Assembly (NCBI GenBank): GCA_013399875.1
Contig: VXAZ01007509.1
Coordinates: 283,357 to 347,356 of the forward strand
Origin: Gymnorhina tibicen
Taxonomy: Eukaryota > Chordata > Aves > Passeriformes > Artamidae
Reading direction: 5' to 3'
Length of the DNA: 64,000 nt
Below are positions 36,331 to 49,300 of the stretch, in pieces (position 1 is the first letter of the stretch; each line of letters begins with the position of its first letter). The position numbers and the translations under genes were made by a program. Below the pieces are notes generated by a model. It was given only the letters and a program-made list of their open reading frames with translations, made no database searches and had not been told where the DNA came from.

Positions 36331-37710
36331 TGTGGTAAGAGGGACTGAAACTGCCTCATGAAACAGCAGGCTGGCAGCTGGTCCTCGCCACCAGCCCCTG
36401 CTGGAGTGGCTGCCTGGCAAGGACCTTTCACTGAGGTTGCATCCCCTTTCGTTGGGAAAGGAGGGAGGCGGACAACCAGTGGGACAGCTGCCCAAAAAGA
36501 GGGCAGGGGAGGGAAAAGGAGAGGAAGCAGCTTTGCCTACCCAGAGGGAGGGAGATGCTCTTGGTGCCCAAGGAGCCAGTGTCCCCACTGCCACTCCCCC
36601 TTGCCACCCTGGTGCCTGTTCAGAAAAACAAATCCCAGAAAAGCCAAGAAAAATAAACTTCCTTCTCCTCCACCAAAATACATTTAGAAAGCAACAGAGG
36701 GAGAGGGGGTGGGGAGAAAAACAATGTTACTTTATTTTAGGGCTTGTATATTAAAGCCAAGGGTTGCGCTGGCAAGGGACATTAAGAGCTATGTGAACAA
36801 TCCACACAAAACAGACCTCGCCTTGTTAATCAAGTTGTGAAAGTGTACCTTAAATGTATAACTTTTGTTTTAAACGCATCAAGGGAGAGAGTCCTTTTTC
36901 TAAAGAAAATTAAAGGTACTTGTCTCTCTGAGATATGAAAAAAAATACTGCATTCTGAGTTAAATCAAAAGTAAGGAGGGAAAAAAGTGTAGGCTTTTAC
37001 ATAACTATAATTTTATCTCTTTAGGTTTATGTATTGGCTTGTAGTAATTTCTTAGATTTTCACTTACCACACAGTAATATCTGTGGGTATTCTTTACAGA
37101 TAAAACAGTTTTCTTTACATCTTCCATTGAGATACTGTTTCCTGAAGTGTGTGCAGAGGTCTTGCAGTTCACATAGGCAGCATTTGAAATTTCCCAGCAA
37201 CCACAATTTCAGTGTTGCATCAAGGTGTTTTTTCATCCTGAAGACTTTCTTTTGTAGAAGTGAAAAATCCCAAAAATGAACTGAGTGAAAAGCAAAATTA
37301 AGTCAATAACTCAGAAGGACTTTGCTGTAGAATAAGTAACAGCACTCTTCTGATAAAACATTGTCTAAAACATTTAGCTTTGCTTGAATTCAATATTGGC
37401 AGTTGTATATCTGTAAACAAGGAGTCTGCCTCTTCAGACCTTGAAAGTAATTCAACCAGACATATTTCATTTTATTTCCCATAATCGCTTCCTTTTGCTT
37501 CTGGTACTTGGGTACCTAGGGTACAACACTAATGCATGTGTCCCAGCTTTACATTGCCACCACAAATGCAGAAAAATATCCTTTTAAAAATAAATTCTAT
37601 TCCCATCGTCTTATAATCACCACCACTGCTGAAGTCAGAGCATTAAGAGAACTTCTGAAATTAGTGCTGACTGAGGTGTTGACTTGTCTTAGTTTTACGG
37701 GAGTGGTAGA

Positions 37711-37734
37711 TGATAACACATTATCACCAGGTGA
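37711..37734. promoter_or_regulatory. Candidate paired GATA / inverted T-box half-site element
   Basis: GATAA at 37712 and TTATC at 37721 face each other, and TCACC/AGGTGA at 37724-37734 gives two inverted T-box-like half sites around a CAGGTG E-box. GATA and T-box factors act with HEY2 in heart development, but occupancy here is unknown. Confidence 0.2.
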
Positions 37735-40700
37735 TTTTGATACTGTTCTATTGTTTCTTCTGGTGAGGAGTCTGATTCTTTGAAAAAATTAGAACACATG
37801 TGAAAATATTATTAAGCTTCAAATCCTGTATCTCCAAAGATGGTGCAAGATAGGGAGAAATTCAGTTGCCTGGCCACACATATTTCGTGCCTCTTAAGCA
37901 ACTTGGATTTCCCGGGCATCTACACAGGACTGGCAGAGGTGACATAGGACACAAGGGAGACCTACCTCCTCCAAAGTGATAGTTGGAGCCCAATTTAGGA
38001 CACGGCAAATATTTAGACAACTGAATGATGACTAAGTGCTTGTGTTTGCACATTCATAGCACTTTACAACTTCCAGTAGTAGCAATTACCAGGATAAAAA
38101 CACAAATCAAAACCAAAACCAACCACATCCCCACACCTTCTCCCCCCAAAAAAATCCCACATATTTTATGGAAATTTTCTGTCAATTATCTGTCAAATGT
38201 TATTTCATTTATAAATCAGGAAGAGTTTTGTTTACCCTCAAGTGGAGATCTCTAGCACCTGCCTGGTGCTCCTCTGCGTATCATTTCTAGTTATGATCAG
38301 ATGTGTTGCTGCACTCATTCCTTTGAGACTTTTACACATTAGTTTCCAAGTATTTGGTGTGTAAAATGATGAGGCAGAGAAACAGAGCACGAGTAAAAAG
38401 TTCTGTGTTGAGTAAAATTAACTCGGGTTCATGCAGTGGCCTCACACAAATGAGGCTTGGATACATGAGGCTTGCAAACAAAGCTATACCAATTCCTTCA
38501 TCTTTTCTTGAAGTTGAACAAAACTACCAGTTCAATCACTCACATCCTCAGTTGTGTGATCTCAGGCTATCCGTGCCTGTAGAAGCAGATGACTGATGAC
38601 GCTGGTGACTACAGAGCTGGTAAAAATCCACTTCACATGTCAGTATTTTCTGATGCTGTACCTTCTGACTAAAAGATGCTTCTGACCTTTTCCTGTTGTA
38701 AAGAAGAAATTCCTCATTTACAATAGCGCTAAGAATTTGCCAAAATTCATGTCCCAGGCTTATCTCATGACATCCTGATTGAAGTATCATCTTTCAAAAT
38801 AGCTGCAAACATTTTGAAGGTTCACACTAAGGAGGCAGCAGCATGAGCTGGCACCTCCTGGCAGTTGTTCAGGCAGAGGTAGTCAGAGCCAGGAGACGAT
38901 TATTCTACTTTGAATGTATGCATTCAGCCCTCGGCCACAGTAGCCGGTTTTTCTTCTGGGCAATACCTAATGCCGGATTTCCTCCACTTGCAATCAGAGC
39001 AAAGGGAGGACAGGCAGCACCGCCTCTCAATTGCCTGTCTCCTCTCTAGGGTAATAATCTTCTCTCAGCAGCCTAAGTGCTTTTTATTTGCATTGCTGAG
39101 GGCTAAGGTTTCGAGCCTGCTAATGCTGAGTGACAGAATTGGTTTTCAGTTTTTTCCTTTTAAGAAAAACATTCTAGGAAATTGCATAACCTGCTTTGAT
39201 CCTCTTGATAAGTGGAATTTAGGGTTGCAAACCCACCCATCGAAAAGTTAGTCAAAGCCAACTGCTTACTGTTGAACAAGCAGCCTGACTTGTGTTTTTG
39301 TGGTATGTGCCATGATCTACTGCTAAATTATATAAATTACTAACTTTATTCTTCATCCAGGTCCATTCATCATTGAATGCACAATAAAGATGGAAAAGGG
39401 CTGAAGTCAGGTTGCACGTGCACAGCCACGAGTCCTAACTTTTGCATCTTGGTTATGCCAAGGAAACAGCTTTCCCTTGCTCTGTTTTAAAAACTGCATA
39501 GACACCTTGAGCTCTGACCTGTTAGCACAGCTACAACCAAAGCCATCAGAAGCTATTACCCTCTGATGTCTTTCCAACAGCACATGTGTAATACATGCCT
39601 TCTCCATTAATTTCTCACTTGGAAAATCTTCATCTGCTCCCAGAGATGTAACATTCCCAACAGCCTAGGAATAAGCAGGCTTGAAGGATGAGCTCTTCAT
39701 ATCCTCTAGGTGATTCGATTCAAACCAAACCAAACCAAAAGACAGCACAACAAGCAGTAGTGGAGACCAAAAGGCAACACAACAAGGAATAGAGGACACA
39801 TCAGCAATTCATGGATCTGGCCTGTTTTCTGAAAGTGAAAATGGAATAAGCACAAAGAGGCTGCACAAATCTATCCCTGATGTGTGTCTAATCAGTGTCT
39901 TTTCAAACTCCCTTTTTTTTAGAATGAGGCAGTTTGCATTTGGGGAAAAAAATGATGTTTTGGGGCACATCAATTAGATTGAAGACCTTAGGCAAACCAA
40001 GTCACTCTGTGCCTATTTTTAACGTGATACATGCCTGGGAGACTTCCTACCAGGCTCTTAGAGGGCAGGTTAATAGTTAACAGCTCAAAGTGAAGTAGGG
40101 CTGCAACCTGCTTTTTCATGCAAATAAACCCCACTTTTTATCTACCGGCCATTAATGTCCTCTTTTTTTCCTGAAAATACACATTTAGAAAGTGAATGAT
40201 ACCTCATGTGTATACTTCTAAATATGCCAGTACAGCAGTACAGTATTTCTGCCCTTAATAAAAAAATGTCATATCCCCCCCCAAACAACACTACTTCAAA
40301 GAATATCAAGGTTGATTAACAGTGTAGGGGTTGCAAGACTTCTTCCCCCTCTTTTGTCCATTTTTTAAGATGAATCAGAACCCCTCCTCACTGAAGTGGT
40401 GAAGACCAGCTGATTGAGGCAGGGATGGGTTCCAGGTTTAATATTTGGGAGAAAGGATGATAGTGAGCCCGAGCTGAGGCTGCTGAGGCTTTTGATGACA
40501 GGTGAAGTGTCTGTCTGGCTGTAGTGTGATCCCGCTTTTTCTGTGCCTCAGTCTTGCCAGCTGTTATTTCGGCATTCAGACATGTAAGACTTTGTCTTCA
40601 TCCCTATAAACAGAGCTTTCCACACTTTCCACAGAGGGGCTTTGCAGGTCTCAGATGAAACAATAACAAACCCTTGCCTCAGTGAGAACTGCCAAATTAG

Positions 40701-41300
40701 AAGACCAGAACTTGAAGTAAAAACTACCTCCTCTCATTCCATATATTTAATGATGTCATTGGGTTAAAATTTTTGCCTTCAAAACCCTTTGGAAAGCTGA
40801 ACTTAGAAACCCCAATCATTTTTGGGGCTCTTCAGGGTGGACAGATAGATTTGTATCTTTAAGCGCACCGTCAATGCAGAGCCAGTTTACAAGCCTGAAA
40901 ACCAATGCTGATTTGCTGTTTTTCCCTGCCTATTCCAAAGCACGCTGGACAAGATGGGCTTCCTGGCTAAGCAAGGAGAGCAGAAGAGTACAGAGCAGCC
41001 AACAGGCTTGTTACCAGTGGCAGAAAGTGACTGTGAGTCCACAAGTATTCTCAAAAGCAAACAAAAACTGCAACAAATCATCCATAAAACGCAGTCAAAA
41101 AGGACTTCATTTAATTAGTGATATGTAAAGACTTTTGCATAGAAAAAAGGTTAACAAAGTAATGCATAAAAGACCGACTAGGTACAGTATTTTTAAAACA
41201 AATATTTTAAAGTATATTTTGCATAATGTTTAACATTCTCAATGCTTATTGCTTTCTCCACACAGCAGAGAAATCAAGTGCATAATAATACATGCTGTGT

Positions 41301-41312
41301 TTTATTTTTATT
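41301..41312 (-). terminator. HEY2: Candidate distal polyadenylation signals of HEY2
   Basis: Two adjacent AATAAA hexamers on the minus strand (41312-41307 and 41306-41301) lie about 1.33 kb past the HEY2 stop codon. The resulting 3' UTR would be near the length I recall for mammalian HEY2. A nearer set exists at 42150-42163. Which one is used cannot be decided from sequence. Confidence 0.45.
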
Positions 41313-42641
41313 TTCTTTCTTGTTTTTTTTTACATAAAATCTCTAGTTCTTGACTGGTTGTATTAAAATACTTAGGTTATTTTAAGTCACTGTAATAAAA
41401 AATGAAAGCAAACCATTTTATGCAGCACTAGTTATCTGGGTATTGACAAAATAATTTACTCACATCCCATTAATACATTCATTTTGGTTTGGAATCAAAC
41501 CCACATTACAATGTTGGCATGTTAATAGCCAATTTAAAAATTGTCCCTACCATAACTTCATTCATACCCAGACTGATCATTCTCCCAGAAGTTGATAGTG
41601 AAAAGAAGAGGGATCTTGCACTGAATCGGCTAAAAGTAAATGTCCAAATACAGCTAAATAAGTTAAACTGAACTCTTACAACACTGAGTCTCTTGTATTG
41701 GCATGAATCAACTGTATCCAAGTGTGCACGCTTTAAATAGGTGGTTACTTCTGGGTGCATGACAAATTCACTGTTTGTGCAGATAGGAGCTAGCACCATA
41801 TTTAAGCCATAAAAATGGGTGCCTCAGGGCTCACAGGCAGCGCTGAAACGTTCATTAATCCCAGCACTGATAAGATAATTGCTTTTGCCAATGCTATGCT
41901 AGACGTCACAGTTTGGCAAGTCTGTACAAAGAAAGTGAACTAAGGAAGCGAGAACTAGGCCTGTCAAACTAAACATTCTTCCTCGGCAATCTTTTGGCTA
42001 AAAACACCTCTCCCCTTCAAGAGCATGCTCTGCCCTGGAAAAGTATCCTAGTTCTGAAGTTGAATGCAGAATTTCCTCTCTCTCCCATACCATTTCCATA
42101 CCTGTGCAATGTTATTTGTTTTAGCAGAACACACACATATATATATATATTTATTTATTTATTATTTTTTCAATGTCAGGCACTTATGAAACTGGAACTC
42201 CTTTTCTAGCCTGGGGAGACCTGGTAGATGCAATCCCTCACCTCTCTGCCAAACAAGGATGCATAGCTGGAGAACTATTAGTTCTAATGTCTACGTATTT
42301 CTACGTATTTTGCAGGAAACCTCTACATGCCGATATGGTCACACTGTTACGAAAGCCATTGCTGCTCCCTTAAGGTGCCTCCAGTAAGACAAAGTGAGAA
42401 GGAGAAGGTGTCACCCCGTGTCCTCTCCGACACCTGCAGTGAGGAAGATAATTGTGCCATTCCTCGGTGGGCTCGCCGGCACCTCTCAGGCCCTTTGGGT
42501 GGAAAATCCGCAGGGAGGACACACCGAGTCCCGGAGGCTGGGTGTGGGTGCGGGGATGTGTGGGCTCGTGGGTGTGAGCACATGCACGTGTGCTGAGAGG
42601 GAGAGAAGGGAGCTCGAGTGGGAAGAAGTGGGGTGGGGGAC
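41313..42641 (-). other. HEY2: HEY2 3' UTR (predicted)
   Basis: This sequence follows the HEY2 stop codon on the minus strand up to the distal AATAAA pair. It includes a CA/TA/TTTA microsatellite that itself supplies a nearer group of polyadenylation signals. No other gene is seen. Confidence 0.55.
42129..42170. repeat. CA/TA/TTTA compound microsatellite with proximal polyA hexamers
   Basis: A short CA run becomes a TA run and then TTTA units. Read on the minus strand, the TTTA part creates three overlapping AATAAA hexamers (42163-42150), about 480 bases past the HEY2 stop. These could give a shorter 3' UTR whose presence would depend on repeat length. Confidence 0.7.
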
Positions 42642-43321
42642 TTAAAAGGCTCCAACTTCAGTCCCCCAGGGTCGGTAGGGTTTCGTGCCGCCCCCGGTGC
42701 CAGCCTGCTGAGGGCTGGCAGCGGCTGACACGGCCAGCGGAGGGGTGATGGCGGTCGCCGCAGCGACGGCGGCGGCGGCCGCGCTGGGGGGAAGCATGGG
42801 GAAGGTGCCGGTGAAGGAGAGGGGGAAGCTCTGGGCAGCAGCTGTGGCTGCTGCTGCCGCGGCGTGAACAGTGGCCGACAGGGACAAGAGGGAGGTGGAG
42901 AGAGGAGGGACACAGGGAGCGATGCTGCCAGCGGAGGGAACTCTGAGGGCGGCATCGGCGTGGGCGAAGGTGGCCGTGAGCAGGGCGGAGCCGTGCGGGG
43001 GCACGTCTGAGGAGAGTCTGCACGGGGCAGCATCGGAGGCGTGGAGTCCGTTCGGCTGCAGCAGAGCGGCCGGGAGGTGGTGGAAGGCGGCTGCCCAGTG
43101 GTGAGGGTGCAAGGGGTGGTGGTGGTGGGCCATGGAGGACGTCATGGCAGCAGCTTCCCTCTGAGAGGCACAGGTGCTCAGGTGAGACACGAGTCTAACA
43201 CGCAGGGGATCGGACGTGTCGAGACCTTCCACCGAAGTCAGGTACCTCGCGACTTCTGTCAAGCACTCCCGGAAGCCGATGCTCATGAAATCCATGGCCA
43301 GGGAATGAGCATCAAAATAAC
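42642..43321 (-). CDS. HEY2: HEY2 coding exon 5 (Orange domain to C-terminus)
   Basis: The exon begins after a TTGCAG acceptor and completes the split glycine 110, then encodes YFDAH to the terminal TEVGAF and a TAA stop at 42644-42642. It carries the Orange domain, the histidine-rich stretch, a serine/proline-rich region, two alanine-rich tracts and the YRPW motif. The alanine tracts (six and five alanines in a row) are GC-rich and the most likely place for length change between species. An open frame of 228 codons overlaps on the same strand in another frame and is not considered real. Confidence 0.97.
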
Positions 43322-46300
43322 CTGCAAGGGGAGGGCAAAAGATGTGTTGAGTGTGGAGCTGGCCAACCCAGTCCTGGCTCAGCCACCGCATCTCCCGTTT
43401 GCCATTTCTGGGTTAAGATGCGCAACAGGAGAAGTTTGTTCTCTGATCTGTAAACGATCTCCGTGACCAACCCTGTAATGCAATAGGCTGCAGTTGTTTA
43501 TGCAGACAATATACAAATGAAAAGAATTAAGTCCATAAGACACTTAAAAAGATACATGATGCCTCTCCTGAAATTCCTCAGCAAGCTGCTGCAGTGCAGT
43601 GTTGATCCTGTATGTGTGAATGAGATGCTTATCCACACAAAGAAACAGGCTGGAGATCAGAGAGCTTGCATGTACTACCCTGCCTTTTCTTCCCTACACT
43701 GGCGCTCATCCTAACGCTTTCAAACTATTTCTTGACGTTGAGAGATAGTTGTTGTAGCTGCTGCCGGGGTCCCATCTACTTCACAGAGTCATTAAGACAA
43801 TATGACATACGGTGTTGCTTAACTACAAACGAAAAACATCTTGTGATGACTCTGCACACACACAATAAAAAGCTTTACTGAGAAAACGTTTTATGTAATG
43901 CCACTGCTAATTTGGAGATGGAAGACTGACAGTCATATGGCCCATGAGGTATTTCAACAAACAGCAACTGGAGCTCCACAGGCTTGGGACAAAAAAGCAT
44001 TTGAAAAAAAAAGTCTTATTAAATGCACATGAAAAGATACTCCCTTTCTAAAAGGGTCGAGCGTAAAATCTTGTGTTTAAGTTGCAGCTCTTTGACCACA
44101 AAAACCTATTCCAGTTTTTGGAATTTTCCTATTTTAGTTTAAATGTTGTCTCCTTGGGGGAATAATATCTTATCCACTCCCAAGCTGGCATGGTGTTTTT
44201 TCTCTCACTTTCAATGAAAATTTTTAGGTATGCATGACTGTGATGTGTGTCAGTATATACAGATCAAGTGCCCCTATTATGGTGCAGTGTGGCAGCAACG
44301 CCTTGTACTCTGTCATGAATACATCTCTGCCTTTCTGAAAAATGCTAGCGCTTCAGATGGCTTTTTTCACTTGAATCAGTTTTCAAACTAGAAAGAAGTG
44401 CTTCCGTCACTGCATGCCCGCATTATAGAATTAATCCGGGCACATTTATCCATGTTGCCCCAAATCCCCTACCCACTATACACTCCATCTTGCCAAATCA
44501 TGATGGCGCTTTTGCTGCAAGCCTACTTGCTCATCTGAACCTGAGAGAAACTCTGGCTCAGCAGCAGATCAGCGAACATGAGGGGTTGAGGACTCCTGTC
44601 AGCAAGGGCTGACTCCTCACAAGTTTCTTCCTGCCAGGTCCACTGCGACCAATGGTTTGAGTGAGCTCCTGAGAAACAAAGGCCAGGCGTGCCAGCAGTG
44701 GTGAGATAGCAGGGTACCTTCTCGGGTGCCAGTCAGCCTGGCATGGGGACTGCTTCTGCGCCGGAGGCTCCAGGACCTCCAGCAGCTTCAGAAGGGCTGA
44801 CGCACAGCCAAAACCACTTCCCAGCTCTGGCCACGAGTCAGCCAGCCTGGGAGTCCTGAGAGCACTCGGCTCAAGCCAGGGCTTCCCGGCCTCCCTCCCT
44901 CCGGACTGGAGGAGATGTGGGGGATGTGGTTGTCACCAGCTTCCCCTGAATCTGGGCTGCTGGCTCTGTGACAAGCCATCCCAAAGCCCTGGTGATCCTG
45001 GCTCCCTTTCAGTCTCCTATGGCGGCCGAGACATGAAAACAGAGGGTAGATGAGAGCTGGGACTCCCAGGCTCCATTATATTTTGATGGTTATCTTTTCC
45101 CGGTTTCCCCTTCGCTGGCTTCCCCCTTCTGAGAGAGACTTAAAAATGTTGTTTCTCATTTCCTTCCCAAGAAAATCCTCCACCATGTGCACACGCCAGC
45201 GTTTTGAGGCGAATGAGAAGTCTTGGTTTTACTTCATCTGTCCTGGTAACCCACCTGTGCTGCACACAGGCCACAGGTCACTTGAGCTACATGAACCCAT
45301 GCGCTGACCCAGGTGTCACTCACTCAAGATAAATTTGCAGTGAAGCTGCAATAAAACCACACTGAGTTCTCAGCAAGCAACTCACCGTTGACAAATCACT
45401 CCTCCCCTGTGCTTGCTTGCACCATCAGCAAAAAGCCCTGGCCTTAGGCCAAAATAATAACTCAACATGAACAGGAGACCACTGTCCACACCTGTGTCAG
45501 GGCAGCGGAAACACAGAGTCTGCACAGGACCTCAGAGGCATCTGCCTGCCTGCCCAGGCAGCTCTGAAAAGCAGAGAAGGGGCAGAAGCCATTTTTCTTC
45601 TGCTGTGTCCACCTCGGGATCAGTGTGCTGAGCAGTGGCCAACCCCATCCTAACTTGCTGGGCCCCGTGCATTCCCCATGATGGATGTCCTCCTTTCTGT
45701 GTGAGGAGGAAGGCAGTCCTCAATGCAAGGCAGCATATGGTTAATCAAGACCCATTTCTCCTTCCTGCAATAATAAGTTTTTGCCCCTTGGAAAAATAAT
45801 GAAACTAATTTTTTTGCTGATACAAAAAAACCCTTCTGGCTCACAAGATGAATTACAAAGTGGGAATAACTACACTTGCAAACAAAACAAACATCTACTT
45901 TAAAAATACTCTAAGAAATTATATTTAAAACTGTTAGTTAGATTGCAAAGTAAAACATTAAGTGAGCAGGAAATGCAGGCTTCAACTTTGCCCGGTACTA
46001 ATTCTCAAACCTCTTTTTCTTACAGTTTCTTAATCTGTGCTGGGAGATTACTCTTATCTCTAGGACAAAAGGAGCAGATAAAGTTGCAGTATTTGTGAAG
46101 CGATCGGGTATTATTTTGGTAGGCCACCCACTGTGGATCATGGTGTGAAAGGCAGCTGTGGAAATAAGCCTGCATCGCCTCTCCCCGCACCACAAAACTT
46201 CATCCTTCCCCGCACTGCCACAGCCATGCCGGGGCATGAAGAGACATGGCAGCAGAGAACAACCAAGGAGGAGAGCAGACTGCAAGACCTGGGACTGCTA

Positions 46301-49300
46301 ACAACATCCAGCTTGTCCAGCTGCAGCCAGAGGCTGGGCCAACACCTCTCTCTGTCCTGCAGCTCCTATCCCAGGCATTTTGTCCCCTGTCCCACTAGGC
46401 CACCTGACCTGACCCATTTATAAAGAAATCCCTTGCATACTTTTTTTGGGCGGAGAAGCAAGGGAAGGAAGCTTCCTGATAAATTAGGTTTCCATTTGGG
46501 TTCACCTACTGGCCGTCCCGCTGCCAGTGCAGATATCAGAGGGGTGGGAGCTACTGCAGCTCCTCAGAGGAACAATGTGCAGCACAAAGTGGGGGTCAGG
46601 CTGGGATAGCTGAGCCACAGGTCGCGTGGGGAGGGTGAAGCGAAACAGCCGCTACTTCCCTCAGCAGCTGAGTGCTTTGTGCTCCATGCACCGAGGGAGA
46701 CAGAGCTTGTGGAACACCAGCACGCACAACCACACAATTAGACAGCACCATCACTCAGACACACAGAGGATCCAAATCACCCGAATCCAGACTGCACAAG
46801 CATGATCAATTCTGGCATTTCATAACTTCCAAGAGCATAGCTTTAGCAGCTAGAGTGCTTTCTCAAGGGTTTTTTACATATACACATTAACTTCCTTTTA
46901 AAATTTTGCACATTTTCTGAGGAATCAAGAGGCATGTCTGTTACCTGATGGGCAATAAAATTCCTTTCATCTCTTATCAAACAAGTTACCCACAAATTTT
47001 AAGTTTAAATGGACTCCTAGAAAAAATTCCTTAACACCTAGAAAAAAGGTATGTCAGCTTGGTGTTAATTTTCACAAATAACAGAACACCAGCCTTCAAC
47101 TTGCTTTCCTATAGCCATCTGTTGTTAGGCATGTACTGATTCTAAGCTTAGTTTTCTAACTGCTGCAAGGTATGGAGAGGAGCATAATTCAGTCATGTGC
47201 TAAAAACTTTGATGGAAAAAAATTAAGAGAGAGAGAGAGCAGCAGTTTCTTTTCTAGCCTTTACCTATATGGCATAGTGAGTGAGAGAAGAATCAGCTGG
47301 TTTCCATTACAACAATTCAAAGCATGATCACGGTTGATGGCATGGGACATGGGACCGTGCTTACGGAATGCCAGCAAGTTTTTTGCTCCAAATAAGTTCC
47401 AAAATCATGACTACACAGAGCACCTCGTGGGTGGCTGAAACCATTTGGCCTCCAGCCTTGGGACTGTCAGCTTGCACAAGCGAGGTACACTCGACTCCCG
47501 GCGCTCGGCTGATCTAGTGGGTCAGCCAGTGCAGCCACTGTGTCATGCCAGCACCCATTAACAGGCAGCTATGCTGGCCTCTGACACACAAATATAGCAT
47601 AGAATTATGAGTGCAGAGAGCATTGCCTGCCCATCTGCTTTATCAGATACCTGGAGCTGCACAGAGCAAGACTGGGTCTTGTTCTGGTGAATGAGATGGT
47701 CTAACCTGAAACTGAAAAGTCTTTCCAGAACAAAGAAAACATTTAAACATAAACTAAAGTTCTTCTCCGTTCTCTTCCTTCGGTATAGCTGCTCAATAAT
47801 GAGGTTTAGCATCAGGTTTTTTGCTACACAATTGTTGCCACAAACCTCCTGTTTATGTTTGGTGTTTGTGTATTTGTTTTGTCTCCCTGTGCAGATTTCA
47901 GTGCTCTTTGGAAACCCCAAACAAATCTCTGACTGGGCTGCCTGTGAATGAAGCCTTTACTCCCACAGTGTTATGAAAGCAAACACAAGCCCAGGGTCAA
48001 GTGCTTCTTTTGTCCCAGTAGTTCTTTCCCACGAGTTCAATCCTGCCATTAGCATTGATTTCCACTCCTTTAATCTGGAAACGCCTATCATAGCTCCCCA
48101 AAGCACTTTTTTTTGCCGAGATTTCCCCAAATATTAGAAAAAAAAAAATCATTGGCTCCTTACCTTTACCTCCTGTTGCCTGCAGCATCTTCAGATGATC
48201 CACTGTCATTTGCAGTATTTCCGCTTTTTCTAATTTAGCAGATCCCTTTGAGATAAGAGACACATATAAATAAAGGCTTACGAGTACTAGAAACTTTAAT
48301 TTGATATACTTTCCACTGAGCTCAGCCTTATGGTTTCAATTTCCCCTATCATTAGGACATTCTCAACTTAATTCTTTCGTGAGCATCTGCTTCCCAGACT
48401 TTGTCTAAAGACTAATAACATCTCCTATCTACTGACACAAGAAGCAGCAGCACGATTTCCCTTTATTAGGGCTATAGCTCTGGCCTTGAAGGTAGTATAG
48501 AGATGACATCTTCAAGAAATGAGAGAAATATGTAACTTTCTGGACTTCCTTTTTAACAACAAACACAAGTGGAGAGCTGGCAGGAGGGGTCTGTGTGGCC
48601 ATCGATTAAGACCCTGCTGCAATGTTATTTTTTGTGCTATTACCGGTAGGTGTCCCTCCGGACACACACCCGGCACTGTCCCTCTCTTAATGGCCTGTTA
48701 ATTTTCAACGTGTCATTTGGCTGTTGAATATTCCATTCTCATTTTTTGACTGAAAAAACTGCCACACAGCCCACAGTATTTTAAGTTAGTGAGTGGCCTA
48801 CTTTGCAAGGACTAAACACTGTGAAAGAGTGTAGCTCCTCTGTCAGTAAAAATCTTTTCTGACACTGAGAGTAGCTCACAGAGCTACAATAGATACTGGA
48901 AAAGTACAAAATACAACTCAAAAGGCAGTATTAGTATGCCAATGTATAAATAAAACTATTTTGCTTGGTAGCATTCCCTTCGATATCTGGAGCAGACCCA
49001 GACAACACAAATGTTATTCCAGTGCAAGAGATCATCCCTTGGCATCAGTTAAAATCAGGGCTGCGCAAGCTGCAGCCAGCAGTGGATCACATCCTGCAAG
49101 CCAATTTTTTTCTCTTAGTTATCATCTGGGCCACCTCACTGTCTCGGCAGGCTTCACCCGGGTTGCACATGTGTGAGGTGGGCAAAGCTTACACACCGTG
49201 CTCTGCAGCCCCGTTTCAGAGCGCTCATCTCTGCCACACTCGGGAGGAGAACCGTGGTTCAGGCAGGGAGGGAGGCGGAAGCGAAACTAAACCTCCAATT

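Larger units (their letters stand above)
31196..41280. other. HEY2-NCOA7 intergenic region, no gene; candidate regulatory elements
   Basis: This block of about 10 kb separates the HEY2 3' end from the repeat cluster near the NCOA7 promoter and is almost free of recognisable mobile elements. It holds several motif-rich stretches listed separately (near 32.7, 35.9, 36.3, 37.7 and 39.0 kb). The open frames here are short and show no recognisable product. Low repeat content beside a developmental gene is compatible with retained regulatory DNA, which is inference. Confidence 0.55.

Noticed and set aside
42347..43033. 228-codon open frame on the minus strand overlapping HEY2 exon 5
   Set aside because: It reads the HEY2 coding sequence in another frame, is proline/serine-rich and runs past the HEY2 stop. 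The HEY2 frame is clearly the conserved one.
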